This document shows, piece by piece, positions 36,348 to 45,648 of a stretch of 51,946 bases of DNA. The first letter of the stretch is position 1. Each line of letters starts with the position of its first letter. The stretch comes from Snodgrassella alvi (lineage in GTDB: Bacteria; Pseudomonadota; Gammaproteobacteria; Burkholderiales; Neisseriaceae). Location of the stretch: the NCBI RefSeq assembly GCF_002777745.1, contig NZ_MEIO01000052.1, positions 1 through 51,946 on the forward strand, given 5' to 3'. A program made the translations under genes and the position numbers. A model generated the notes under the pieces. That model searched no databases. It saw nothing but the letters and a program-made list of their open reading frames with translations, and was not told where the DNA came from.

Positions 36348-38567
36348 ATGGAAATTTTATCTTCTGCCGGCTTACTGGCCGGCCTTAATAGTGAACAGTT
36401 AGCTGCCGTAACCTGGCCTGCGCAACCTGCGCTGGTACTGGCAGGAGCAGGAAGTGGTAAAACCCGGGTCTTAACCACCCGTATCGCATGGTTATTGCAT
36501 ACTGGTCAGGCCAGTGTGCACAGCATTCTGGCCGTTACTTTTACCAATAAAGCGGCTAAAGAAATGCAATTGCGTCTGAGTGCGCTGTTACCATTTTCAG
36601 TGCGCGCAATGTGGCTGGGTACTTTTCATGGCCTGTGTCATCGTTTTTTGCGCCTGCATTATCAGGAAGCCGGTCTGCCGAAAACATTCCAGATACTTGA
36701 TATTGGCGACCAGCTAGCTGTAGTAAAGCGTTTGCTCAAACAGTTGAACATTGCCGATGAAGTGATTGCACCGCGCAGTTTGCAGGGATTCATCAATGCG
36801 CAAAAAGAAAATGGTCTGCGTGCTTCCCAGTTGACGACACGCGACCCGCATGAGCGGCAGATGATTGAATGCTATGCTGCTTACGATAGCCTGTGTCAGA
36901 ACGAAGGCGTAGTGGATTTTGCTGAGCTGATGTTGCGCAGTTATGAAATTCTGCAAAGCAACAAAGTGCTGCGCAGCCATTACCAGAATCGTTTTAATCA
37001 TGTCTTGATTGATGAATTTCAGGACACAAATAAATTACAGTATGCCTGGTTAAAACTGCTTGCCGGAGAACATGCGGCAGTTTTTGCTGTCGGCGACGAT
37101 GACCAGAGTATTTATCGCTTTCGCGGTGCTGAAGTAGCAAATATGACGCGTTTTCTGCATGAATTCGGTGTAAGCGAACCCATCCGGCTGGAGCAGAATT
37201 ATCGTTCCGCAGGCAATATCCTTACCGCCGCCAATGCCGTGATTGCGCATAATGCCAGTCGTTTGGGTAAAAATCTGCGTACAGAGGCAGGCAGTGGTGA
37301 AAAAATCCGCGTGCTTCAGGCAATCAATGATATAGAAGAAGCCCATTTTATAGTCGATGAAGTAAAAGCTTTACATCGTGAAGGGCTGAATTACATGCAG
37401 ATGGCGGTACTGTATCGCAGTAATGCTCAATCTCGTGTTTTGGAACAGGCACTGTTTCGCGCCGGCATACCTTACAAAATCTATGGCGGTTTACGCTTTT
37501 ATGAGCGTCAGGAAATCAAGCATGCACTGGCTTATCTGCGCCTGGCCGCCAACCCCAATGATGATAATGCATTATTGCGGGTAATCAATGTACCCGCACG
37601 CGGTATCGGCGCACGCAGTATCGAAAATATTCAGGCAGCGGCTAATGAAGCCGGCACATCGTTATGGCAGGCTGCTACCAGCCTGTCCATCAAAAACAGT
37701 AAAATTGCCGCTTTTGTGCGCCTGATTGAAAATTTGCAGGCACAGGCTGAGCAAGTTTCTCTGCCGGAACTGATGGCCGCTGCCATTTATGATAGCGGCC
37801 TGATGGAACATTACCGCACTCAGAAAGGTGAGCAGCAGGAGCGTATTAACAATCTGGAAGAATTACTGAATGCCGCTGTAGCATTCAAACCGCAGGAATC
37901 GGGTTTTGACATTGAACCAGAATATGATGAAAACAACCCATTATTCGCCGTACTGTCCTTTTTAAGCACAGCCTCACTCGAAGCAGGCGAGCATCAGGCC
38001 GGGCAGGGTGAAGATGCCTTGCAGTTAATGACAGTTCACGCGGCCAAAGGACTGGAATTCGATGGTGTATTTCTCACGGGGCTGGAAGAAGGTTTATTCC
38101 CGAGCGAATACAGTATGGCAGAGCGAGACGGGCTGGAAGAAGAACGGCGCCTGATGTACGTAGCCATTACCAGAGCGCGCAAACGCCTGTATTTAACTAT
38201 GGCAGAACAGCGCCTGTTGCACGGGCAAACTCATTTTGCCTTGCCGTCACGCTTTGTGGATGAAATACCTGAAGTAGTACTGCAATATCTGTCTGCACAT
38301 AAGAGCACACTGGTCACCAGACAACAGACCACACAGCGCACAAACCCTTTTCATAGCCGCAGCAAACTGGCAGAAACACCGGCCAGTAGTGATTTTGACG
38401 GATTCCGGCTAGGCCAGAATGTTCACCATGAACGCTTTGGTACCGGCGTGATTATAGACGCCAGCCACAAAGCGGAGGGAGCACGTCTGACAATTAATTT
38501 CGGCAAACAGGGGATTAAAGAACTGGATACCGTATTTGCCAAAAGCAAGTTAACCATCATTTCTTAA
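36348..38567 (+). CDS. uvrD: UvrD/Rep-family DNA helicase
   Basis: A 739-residue superfamily 1A 3'-5' helicase. All motifs are intact: I GAGSGKT (about residue 34), Ia TFTNKAAKEM, II DEFQDTN, III VGDDDQSIYRFRGA, IV LEQNYRS, V VHAAKGLEFDGVFLTGLEEGLFP, and VI ERRLMYVAITRARKRLYL. The C-terminal tail ends with a Tudor-like fold typical of UvrD/PcrA (VHHERFGTGVIID ... LTINFGKQGIKEL). Length and tail favour UvrD over Rep. UvrD acts in mismatch repair, nucleotide excision repair and removal of RecA or RNA polymerase. Confidence 0.93.
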   Translation: MEILSSAGLLAGLNSEQLAAVTWPAQPALVLAGAGSGKTRVLTTRIAWLLHTGQASVHSILAVTFTNKAAKEMQLRLSALLPFSVRAMWLGTFHGLCHRFLRLHYQEAGLPKTFQILDIGDQLAVVKRLLKQLNIADEVIAPRSLQGFINAQKENGLRASQLTTRDPHERQMIECYAAYDSLCQNEGVVDFAELMLRSYEILQSNKVLRSHYQNRFNHVLIDEFQDTNKLQYAWLKLLAGEHAAVFAVGDDDQSIYRFRGAEVANMTRFLHEFGVSEPIRLEQNYRSAGNILTAANAVIAHNASRLGKNLRTEAGSGEKIRVLQAINDIEEAHFIVDEVKALHREGLNYMQMAVLYRSNAQSRVLEQALFRAGIPYKIYGGLRFYERQEIKHALAYLRLAANPNDDNALLRVINVPARGIGARSIENIQAAANEAGTSLWQAATSLSIKNSKIAAFVRLIENLQAQAEQVSLPELMAAAIYDSGLMEHYRTQKGEQQERINNLEELLNAAVAFKPQESGFDIEPEYDENNPLFAVLSFLSTASLEAGEHQAGQGEDALQLMTVHAAKGLEFDGVFLTGLEEGLFPSEYSMAERDGLEEERRLMYVAITRARKRLYLTMAEQRLLHGQTHFALPSRFVDEIPEVVLQYLSAHKSTLVTRQQTTQRTNPFHSRSKLAETPASSDFDGFRLGQNVHHERFGTGVIIDASHKAEGARLTINFGKQGIKELDTVFAKSKLTIIS

Positions 38568-38616
38568 ACAATTGCTCAGGTAACAGCAAGCAGGCAAACC
38601 TGAGAGGAGACAGCTA

Positions 38617-39036
38617 ATGCAACAATACGACCGTAACAACATTTTTGCCCGAATTATCCGCGGTGAAATTCCCTGCCATAAAGTTTATGAAGATGCACAG
38701 ACACTAGCATTTATGGATGTGATGCCACAAGCACGTGGCCACGTGCTGGTCATTCCGAAATGCGAAGCAGTAGAATTAACCGATGTACCACAAGACTATC
38801 TTATTGCGGTATTCAGCGCCGCCAAGAAAATCATTGGAGCACAACGTAAAGTTTTACACCGCGATGGCATTGTTCAGTTACAGCTCTCTGGTGAGCAGGC
38901 TGGTCAGTCTGTATTTCATTATCATATACATTTGATTCCCGGCCATATTCACGAACTGGGAAAACACGAGAGTGTGGCTGCGGATCAGGCACAACTGGCA
39001 CAACTGGCGGCACAATTACGCGCAGAACTGGCCTGA
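38617..39036 (+). CDS. HIT-family nucleotide-binding protein
   Basis: A 139-residue histidine triad protein related to HinT/Fhit-type hydrolases. The N-terminal NNIFARIIRGEIPCHKVYED and GHVLVIPK segments are typical, and the triad HYHIHLIPG is intact. Such enzymes hydrolyse adenosine phosphoramidates or dinucleoside polyphosphates, and the substrate cannot be read from sequence. It lies 49 bp after uvrD on the same strand, behind GAGAGGAGA, a good ribosome-binding site. A perfect DnaA-box-like 9-mer lies just beyond its stop. Confidence 0.9.
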   Translation: MQQYDRNNIFARIIRGEIPCHKVYEDAQTLAFMDVMPQARGHVLVIPKCEAVELTDVPQDYLIAVFSAAKKIIGAQRKVLHRDGIVQLQLSGEQAGQSVFHYHIHLIPGHIHELGKHESVAADQAQLAQLAAQLRAELA

Positions 39037-39576
39037 AACAGTGATGTGATTTAAAAGTTATCCACAGACTTACACACAGAAAGTCAGTAAAATAAACTAA
39101 ATCATTCATGCTATAACCATTGTATTATAATGGCTTAACCGTATAGGATAAATTTTATTCAGCCAAATACATTAAATTTGTCCACAACAAGTTATCCATT
39201 ATGTCAAACCTTTTGCATCACTCCTGTGTCATTCAGACAGAGGAGTGATAACTTTATTTCCTAATTAATATCCAACTACACTCATCAGTGACTTTCAGCT
39301 TAAACAGTCTTGCCATTTCATACCAGTCACACCCCGCGTATTTAGCAAACTTTAAACTGCTCAAACTCGGACTTACTCATTTTCTCAACAATAAAGCGAC
39401 AAATCATCACCTGTCACCAACACAATCGAGATAAGTTTCAGATTACTGATATCTGTTCTCTGCATAACAAAATCCCGTTGATTACACACAATCAGCGGGA
39501 TTTTGCAGAGCATAACCAGCATTAATCATTTACATATCTGGAATAAATACTCCTGAGCCATGCTGTTTTAACTGTT
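39037..39576. other. Spacer with DnaA-box-like sites and two hairpins
   Basis: TTATCCACA (39058-39066) equals the DnaA consensus, and TTGTCCACA (39178-39186) and TTATCCATT (39191-39199) are near matches. A -10-like TATAAT stands near 39126. The repeat ATCACTCCT / AGGAGTGAT at 39218-39249 could form a hairpin, and the dnaJ terminator is at 39469-39504. No gene was recognised. Confidence 0.45.
39469..39504 (-). terminator. Terminator of dnaJ
   Basis: A 15-bp stem with one G-U pair (AAAATCCCGTTGATT and AATCAGCGGGATTTT) around a 6-nt loop, 73 bp beyond the dnaJ stop on the minus strand and ending in TTTT. Confidence 0.9.
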
Positions 39577-40686
39577 TTATTCAAACAGATCACGTAGCTT
39601 GTCCATAAATGATTTCTGTCGCGGCGTTTGCGCCCGATCCATACCAGTAGAGATTTTCTCAAACTCTTCCAGCAATTCACGCTGGCGCTCAGTCAGATTC
39701 ACTGGCGTTTCCACCACAATGTGACAATATAAATCGCCCACCGCAGCTGAACGCACTGATTTAATTCCTTTTCCACGCACCCGCATGCGACGGCCGGTTT
39801 GTGTTTCTTTCGGAATATTCAGTTTAACCTTACCATCCAGCGTTGGCACTTCAACTTCACCGCCAAGCGCAGCTATAGTGAAACTAATAGGCAATTCACA
39901 GTGCAGATCCATACCGTCACGCTCAAATACCTGATGCGGACGTACATTCACCATCACGTATAAATCACCTGCCGGTGCACCATGCTTACCCGGTTCACCT
40001 TCACCGCTCAGCCGGATACGTTGGCCATCATCAATGCCGGCCGGAATAGACACCTCAACCGTCTTGCGTGTTTTTACCAGCCCCTCGCCATGACATTTAA
40101 CACACGGGTCTTTAATCTGCTTGCCACTGCCGCGACAGGTAGGACATGTTTGCTGAAGCTGGAAAATAGCCTGCCGTACATGCACAACCCCACTACCGCC
40201 ACACATACTACAGGTAGTAGCAGAAGTACCGGTCTTGGCACCACTGCCATGACAAACATCACATTCCTCATGAGTAGGAATAGTGATTTTCTTCTTGATA
40301 CCGCGCGCCGCTTCCTCCAGACTGATTTCCACATGATATTGTAAATCAGCACCCTGATGATTCTGCTGCCTTCCGCCAGCGCTGCCGCCGAACATCTGGC
40401 TGAAAATATCCCCGAAATCAAAGCCACCGGCAAAACCACCGCCACCAGCGCCCATATTGCCATCTACACCTGCATGGCCAAACTGGTCATAGGCAGACCG
40501 TTTTTGTGCATCAGACAATACATCATAGGCACGCTGTACTTCCTTGAATTTCTCTTCGGCGCCTTTATCGCCCTGATTACGGTCGGGGTGGTATTTCATA
40601 GCCAGCTTGCGATAAGCTTTTTTGATTTCCTCATCCCCTGCAGTACGGGTTACACCCAGCACTTCATAAAAATCTACTTCAGTCAT
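39577..40686 (-). CDS. dnaJ: Chaperone DnaJ
   Basis: DnaJ (Hsp40) delivers substrates to DnaK and stimulates its ATPase. The 369-residue protein has the J domain with the catalytic HPD (KYHPDRNQG), a Gly/Phe-rich linker ([15 protein letters not shown]), and four zinc-binding repeats [24 protein letters not shown] and CVKCHGEG. The C-terminal substrate domain follows. The longer upstream frame (to 40842) would add 52 unrelated residues before [14 protein letters not shown] 40686 gives the family length. dnaK is not adjacent, unlike the usual dnaK-dnaJ order. Confidence 0.97.
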   Translation of the reverse strand: MTEVDFYEVLGVTRTAGDEEIKKAYRKLAMKYHPDRNQGDKGAEEKFKEVQRAYDVLSDAQKRSAYDQFGHAGVDGNMGAGGGGFAGGFDFGDIFSQMFGGSAGGRQQNHQGADLQYHVEISLEEAARGIKKKITIPTHEECDVCHGSGAKTGTSATTCSMCGGSGVVHVRQAIFQLQQTCPTCRGSGKQIKDPCVKCHGEGLVKTRKTVEVSIPAGIDDGQRIRLSGEGEPGKHGAPAGDLYVMVNVRPHQVFERDGMDLHCELPISFTIAALGGEVEVPTLDGKVKLNIPKETQTGRRMRVRGKGIKSVRSAAVGDLYCHIVVETPVNLTERQRELLEEFEKISTGMDRAQTPRQKSFMDKLRDLFE

Positions 40687-40708
40687 AATTTTATTCCAAA
40701 TGTTTGCA

Positions 40709-40739
40709 GACAACCTGCTCCTGTACAGCAGGCTGTCTG
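40709..40739 (-). terminator. Hairpin between the RNase II-family gene and dnaJ
   Basis: GACAACCTGCT pairs with AGCAGGCTGTC (one mismatch) around a 7-nt loop. One arm reads AGGCTGTCTGAA, one base from the Simonsiella-type DNA uptake sequence AGGCTGCCTGAA. It could terminate the RNase gene upstream on the minus strand, 230 bp after its stop, but the U-tract is weak. Confidence 0.45.
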
Positions 40740-40969
40740 AAAAGCAAAACCGGATAATAGAAATGCAACCCATATATGGGCTGCATGTATAAAAACAAGG
40801 TTTTAAGCAAAAGTTATTTCTAAATGAAGCAAAACCAGCCAACCAGCTTATACACCGCTAAACAGCACAGACCACAGCAGCGTATTTATTCTGCCAGCAA
40901 AACAGTGAACCAAATTATGACCAGTCACCCCGCCAATCATAAAATCTTTCACCAGATTCATCCCGACAG

Positions 40970-42844
40970 TCAGGTTCCGGCTACCGGTACCAGAGCATTC
41001 ACATAATTGAGCCCAACACTGACCTGTACCAGATCAATTCCGGTTATCGATGTCCTCATCCGGCATTTAGGCATCGCATCAATCGGCACCCCACTGACAC
41101 GGCTAACCAGAGGTAGCCCCTCAATGCGCACCAAATCATCGCGTATTAACTGGGCAGTCAGTTCCTGCATCTGCTCCTGCTGGATATATATCAGACTCCA
41201 GTAGGCTTCCATATGCCGTTGAAAATCATTATAGACAGCGTAAGCCGATTCAAAATCGCGCAATACCGCAAACAGCATGGCATCCTGCGGTTCAAAGCGG
41301 GGCAGGGCAGCCGAATCCAGCAAACTAATTAACTGTTTCTGATTAATATAATCAGTAGCACGCCGCAACGGCGAAGTAAACCAAGCATAATGTTTCAGCC
41401 CCAAACCAATATGCGGTTCAGACTGAGTACTCATACGCACCCTGCCAGTTGGCTGCACCCGGAACAAACCAGCCATACCCGCCTCATCCAGCATCTGTGC
41501 CCAAGTACTGTTGGCAAAAATCATCAGCTCACTTACTAAAGTATCAATCGGGGCGCCACGTTCACGTACACTTATGCGCACCTTATTATCTGCTTCCAGC
41601 TTAATTCCATAATCATACTGGGGCAAACGTTCCGGGTCATATTTACCCCGTGCCTGCATTCTGGACACAGCAAAATCATACAGCCAGTTCATTTCATGCT
41701 GATGAGCAAAATCTTCAATATCCCCGCGCTCCTGTTGGGGCTGAAATACCTGCTCAATATTCTCAATGCGGATATTACTGTCTATATAAACCGATTCAAT
41801 TCGAGATTCACAATGCACAACCTCAAACTGCGGATTAACTTCAGCATACAGGCTGACTGCCGGCCGTGCAGCACCTTCATCCAGACTGAAAGCAGCCACC
41901 CAGTTATCAGGCAGCATCGTGATTTTGCCACCAGGATAATATACCGTACTCAAGCGTTCAAATATCAGCTTTTCCAGCGAAGATTCAGCAGTAATGGCCA
42001 GAGCAGGAGCAGCAATATGAATTCCGACCAGTTTATTACCATTAGGCAGATCGCGTACACTGAACGCATCATCCACTTCACTGGTTTCAATATCATCAAT
42101 AGAAAATGCCAGCACTGCTGTATCAGCAGCAGGCAGATTATGAGGAGCAGGCACAGGATAATCACCACCGTCCACACCCTTAGGAAACTGGGTCAGCAAA
42201 AAACCATCAAGAAAATATTCAGGCAGTGGCGGCACAGCTCCAACACTCTGGAGCAGGGCAAACACCGAAGTTTTTTTCTGGTCAGCAGCCTTTATCACCG
42301 CCTTGTAACTCAAACTCTGTTTATCAGGCGCATGCAGAATCATTTTAGCATCAGCAGCAATAGGGGCAGGCAGACTGCCGGCCAGCAACTCCTGTATCCA
42401 GCTATTGATTTGTGCTTCCTGCTGTTTGCGCCGCTCAATCGCCGCCAGAGCCTGCTGTAAGATTTCTTCTGGTGCCGCCTTAAACACACCTTTATTTTTC
42501 TTGTAAAAATACATGGGTGCGGCATACAGAGCCATTAACGTGGCCGCCACCTCAACATTACCGCTGTTACTGCCAAAATATTCCGCAGCTGCGCCAGTTG
42601 CAGTAAATTCAGCCTCACTACCCACCGCTTCCCACAATAAACTGATATCAATATCGGCGGCAGCATCAGTGGCCTGCTGTAAAAACTGCGCAGCATCACC
42701 ATCAAATACCAGAAAAACATGGCTGGTCTTGATTTTTGCCCGCTTACCGTGCTGCGTATTAACCAGAAAAGTAGCATCATTTTCCTGTACCACCTCCGCT
42801 ACTTTAAACTGACCAGACTCCTCATAAAAAATATGTTTACCCAT
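40970..42844 (-). CDS. RNase II-family exoribonuclease (RNB domain)
   Basis: A 624-residue protein with an RNB catalytic domain. The aspartate cluster that binds magnesium is seen in FSIDDIETSEVDDAFSV (about residue 245-262), and the RNB end-motif in HYAWFTSPLRRATDYINQKQL. The N-terminal 240 residues are unlike the cold-shock domains of RNase R or RNase II, and the C-terminal S1 region is short and unclear. This layout fits the shorter betaproteobacterial RNB proteins rather than rnb or rnr of E. coli. It degrades single-stranded RNA 3' to 5' if active. The symbol is left blank because the exact orthologue is uncertain. Confidence 0.88.
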   Translation of the reverse strand: MGKHIFYEESGQFKVAEVVQENDATFLVNTQHGKRAKIKTSHVFLVFDGDAAQFLQQATDAAADIDISLLWEAVGSEAEFTATGAAAEYFGSNSGNVEVAATLMALYAAPMYFYKKNKGVFKAAPEEILQQALAAIERRKQQEAQINSWIQELLAGSLPAPIAADAKMILHAPDKQSLSYKAVIKAADQKKTSVFALLQSVGAVPPLPEYFLDGFLLTQFPKGVDGGDYPVPAPHNLPAADTAVLAFSIDDIETSEVDDAFSVRDLPNGNKLVGIHIAAPALAITAESSLEKLIFERLSTVYYPGGKITMLPDNWVAAFSLDEGAARPAVSLYAEVNPQFEVVHCESRIESVYIDSNIRIENIEQVFQPQQERGDIEDFAHQHEMNWLYDFAVSRMQARGKYDPERLPQYDYGIKLEADNKVRISVRERGAPIDTLVSELMIFANSTWAQMLDEAGMAGLFRVQPTGRVRMSTQSEPHIGLGLKHYAWFTSPLRRATDYINQKQLISLLDSAALPRFEPQDAMLFAVLRDFESAYAVYNDFQRHMEAYWSLIYIQQEQMQELTAQLIRDDLVRIEGLPLVSRVSGVPIDAMPKCRMRTSITGIDLVQVSVGLNYVNALVPVAGT

Positions 42845-43774
42845 AACGCCTACTTAAAACCAAAGAAACTACCCAAGTAACTACTAAAACAGATTGAGCA
42901 ACCACCCATTATTCGATTATAAACGAATACTCGGCATTGCAAATTTCATGCCGGAATGATCATTCTGCATCAATACAGCTATACCAGTACAAATAGTTCA
43001 TCACCACCTCCCCTCAGGTTGTCCTGTTTTTTCATATATTTAACCATCAAAACATACAAATTAAATAATTCCCTGTTTTAATTTTCAAACAAAACTATCA
43101 CACTAAGTTAGCACAACATAATTATACCTTAAACAATATTATGCTTTAAAACCAGATAAATAAACAGCAAAAACCCTTTCCATCTGACAATATTCATAAA
43201 AGCGGACAAAATTTATACAAAACCGAAGAAAATAATTAACTAAAACATCATAAATAAAATGCTACCATACACAAGTAGATATATCCGGATATCAAACTAT
43301 TCCATTAAATATATGCCATTAATATAATCACATAACCAAATCTTTACCAGCTTTTATATATTAGAATTTATTCCTATTTTTACCATCATCAAACCCATAA
43401 TCAACAACAGAAAATAATTAATTTCCATATAAATAAATAGCTATTTTCCAGTAATATTTTAAATATATTTATTAATATTCAAACAAAATATAATATTAAA
43501 AAACAAAGTAAAGAATAAGAGCAATCTAACCATTCTAAAGAAAATACCTTTATAGAAACAGCAATTTATCTAAACAATATGAATAAATATTATTAGTATT
43601 GTTAATATCTGTACTCATTTATACACACATCAGTCCCGTTATCCCTGTACAGTCCGGATAACATACCTGCCGGCATCCACAGCCTATAAGCTGTCGCCAC
43701 TTCTACAGATATCCACAGCAAGAGCGGCGGTGCGAGTGTTACAATAGTCAGAAATTCGCCAGAAGAACCAAGAG
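42845..43774. other. 930-bp spacer with an extremely A/T-rich core
   Basis: No gene was found. The core 43050-43620 is far more A/T-rich than any other part of the window (the line from 43441 has about six G/C in 60 bases). At the left, GAATGATCATTC (42954-42965) is a perfect palindrome upstream of the RNase gene. At the right, GTTATCC and GGATAAC (43638-43662) flank the palindrome CTGTACAG, and ATATCCACA (43709-43717) is one base from a DnaA box. xseB begins directly after. Confidence 0.5.
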
Positions 43775-44002
43775 ATGAAGAAAATAACCCCCAAAAGCTA
43801 TGAAGAAGCCATCCAGCAACTGGAAAAAATTACTGAATCGATGCAAAACAACGATTTGCCATTAGAAGAGTCATTAGCAGCCTATGAATACGGTCAGGAA
43901 CTAGTGCAATACTGCCAGCAAAAACTGGCGGAAGTAGAACAAAAATTGCAGGTACTGGATCACGGAGAATTAAAGGAGCTGAAACTTGAAGCAAAGGAGT
44001 GA
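43775..44002 (+). CDS. xseB: Exodeoxyribonuclease VII small subunit
   Basis: A 75-residue subunit that joins XseA to form exonuclease VII, which degrades single-stranded DNA. The pattern [36 protein letters not shown] is the whole family signature, with a C-terminal charged helix. The end overlaps the start of ispA by 17 bp, as in many proteobacteria, and the last codons carry the ispA ribosome-binding site AAAGGAG. The large subunit xseA is not in the window. AGAGATGAAG is a modest ribosome-binding context. Confidence 0.93.
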   Translation: MKKITPKSYEEAIQQLEKITESMQNNDLPLEESLAAYEYGQELVQYCQQKLAEVEQKLQVLDHGELKELKLEAKE

Positions 44003-44882
44003 CTTTACCGACTGGCAAAAACAGGCACAAATCCACACCGAACAAACCTTAACCCGGCTACTACCACCAGCCAGACAACTTCCTGCTCCACTGATTGAAG
44101 CCATGCGCTATGCCACACTGGATGGCGGCAAACGTATGCGGCCGATGCTGGTATTGGCAGCCGCCGAACTGGGCAATGCCGTTACAGAGGCGGTAGATTA
44201 TGCTTTGGCAGCAGTTGAATGCATTCATATTTATTCACTCGTGCATGACGACATGCCAGAAATGGATAATGACAGCCTGCGTCACGGCAAAGCTGCCTGC
44301 CACATACAATACACACCAGCAACAGCCTTACTGGTTGGCGATGCATTGCAAAGTATGGCTTTCAGCCTGCTGAGCCAGCCAACCAATCTCGAAGCAACAC
44401 GACAGCTACGCATGGTACAGACACTGGCGCAGGCTGCCGGCTGTGGCGGTATGGCTGGCGGACAGGCGATTGATCTGGCTCATGTGGGTTTGAGCCTGAA
44501 TCAAACCGAACTTGAGCACATGCACCAGCTGAAAACCAGCGCATTGATTCGGGCGGCAGTAACTCTGGGCGGACTGTGCTGTCTAGACATCGACCAGCAA
44601 GCACTTACCGCACTTGACCGCTATGCCACCCATCTGGGACTGGCCTTTCAAGTTATAGATGATGTACTGGATTATGAACAGGATAGCAACATATTGGGTA
44701 AAACAGCCGGTAAAGATGCTCAGGCCAACAAACCCACCTACGTTAGCCTGATGGGACTGGCTACAGCACGCCAATATGCCGAAAATCTGGTACAAAAAGC
44801 CATTGATACACTGGCCGGTTTTGACCAGCGTGCAGCTCATCTGCGCACACTGGCACAATTTGTTATTGCCCGCAATCATTAG
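43986..44882 (+). CDS. ispA: Farnesyl diphosphate synthase (TTG start)
   Basis: IspA condenses IPP with DMAPP and GPP to make farnesyl diphosphate for quinones and undecaprenyl phosphate. The 298-residue protein (E. coli 299) has the first aspartate-rich motif [10 protein letters not shown], the second VIDDVLDYE, and the [10 protein letters not shown] segment. The only start that gives the full N-terminus is TTG 43986, with AAAGGAG exactly 7 bases ahead inside xseB, so the rare start seems real and may reduce translation. The dxs gene often seen next is absent here. Confidence 0.93.
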   Translation: MKQRSDFTDWQKQAQIHTEQTLTRLLPPARQLPAPLIEAMRYATLDGGKRMRPMLVLAAAELGNAVTEAVDYALAAVECIHIYSLVHDDMPEMDNDSLRHGKAACHIQYTPATALLVGDALQSMAFSLLSQPTNLEATRQLRMVQTLAQAAGCGGMAGGQAIDLAHVGLSLNQTELEHMHQLKTSALIRAAVTLGGLCCLDIDQQALTALDRYATHLGLAFQVIDDVLDYEQDSNILGKTAGKDAQANKPTYVSLMGLATARQYAENLVQKAIDTLAGFDQRAAHLRTLAQFVIARNH

Positions 44883-44978
44883 AATCATACCTAGCGCAAC
44901 TTAAACATATCGCTGTAGCAATGTACCCCTGTCTGAGAGATGCACAGATATTCATCTATCAGCCGGCAGCCGGAATAA

Positions 44979-45548
44979 CTAGCGCAGCCGCTTACCAGAT
45001 ACCCAGTCAACAATCTGGCTGGGTTGGTTGCGCCCCCCTGTACGCCCACCTAGGATCATCACCTGACGCCCAAACTGGCGCCTGACTTCTCGTTCTGTAC
45101 TACAGGCTTTTTTTCCGGCTCGATTACAGGAAGTAGACACCAATGCCGTACCTGCGGCCTTGCACAGAAAGCGCGCCGTTGCCAGATCGGGAATACGTAC
45201 AGCCAGAGTTTGCCGCCCACGCCCACGCAACACCGGCAAAACCCGCTGCCGTACCGGTAGCAGTAAAGTTTTGGGTGCTGGCCACTGCTGCCTGATGGAC
45301 GCTATTTCAGTTGCGCTCAAAGGCGCCAGCAAAGGCTGCAACTGAGCAAAATCAGCAGCAATAACAATCAGGCCTTTATGTTGCGGCCGTTTCTTCAGCG
45401 CCATCACCTTACGTATCGCCGGCGCATAATCGGGCAGACAACCGAGTCCATAACTACCTTCTGCCGGGTAGGCAATTAGGCCGCCACGACACAGATGGGC
45501 ACGCAGACGATGTAAAAACCGGCCGGCCGGCCGGACAGGATGGCGCAT
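44979..45548 (-). CDS. tsaC: Threonylcarbamoyl-AMP synthase-like protein (TsaC/YrdC)
   Basis: TsaC makes threonylcarbamoyl-AMP for the t6A37 modification of ANN-decoding tRNAs. The 189-residue protein has GGLIAYPAEGSYGLGCLP (usual PTEtVYGLG), the MALKKRPQHKGLIVIA segment (KxRxxxkPl) and VSTSCNRAGKKAC (sANxSG-like). The length matches E. coli TsaC (190). The second residue of the TEAVYGL motif is changed (AEGSYGLG), as in TsaC proper. It is divergent from the MoeB-like gene with a 100-bp spacer. Arg and Gly content is high for this window. Confidence 0.88.
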   Translation of the reverse strand: MRHPVRPAGRFLHRLRAHLCRGGLIAYPAEGSYGLGCLPDYAPAIRKVMALKKRPQHKGLIVIAADFAQLQPLLAPLSATEIASIRQQWPAPKTLLLPVRQRVLPVLRGRGRQTLAVRIPDLATARFLCKAAGTALVSTSCNRAGKKACSTEREVRRQFGRQVMILGGRTGGRNQPSQIVDWVSGKRLR

Positions 45549-45648
45549 AAATATTCAGAAAAACAAAACCAAACCATTATAATAGCAGTGCAGAATAAAC
45601 CACACTACTTATACTCTCGGATACCACACTCAATAACCAGAGACTACC
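45549..45648. promoter_or_regulatory. Divergent promoter region of tsaC and the MoeB-like gene
   Basis: TATAAT at 45578-45583 is placed to start a plus-strand transcript near 45590, giving the MoeB-like gene a leader of about 60 nt. The -35 is poor. Confidence 0.45.

Noticed and set aside
41696-42460. A 254-codon plus-strand frame inside the RNB gene
   Set aside because: Antisense to an intact RNase II-family domain; composition is that of a shadow frame.
42845-43774. Chromosomal replication origin
   Set aside because: A/T-rich with DnaA-like 9-mers, but there are few near-consensus boxes, and no dnaA, dnaN, gidA or rpmH nearby; kept only as a low-rated finding.
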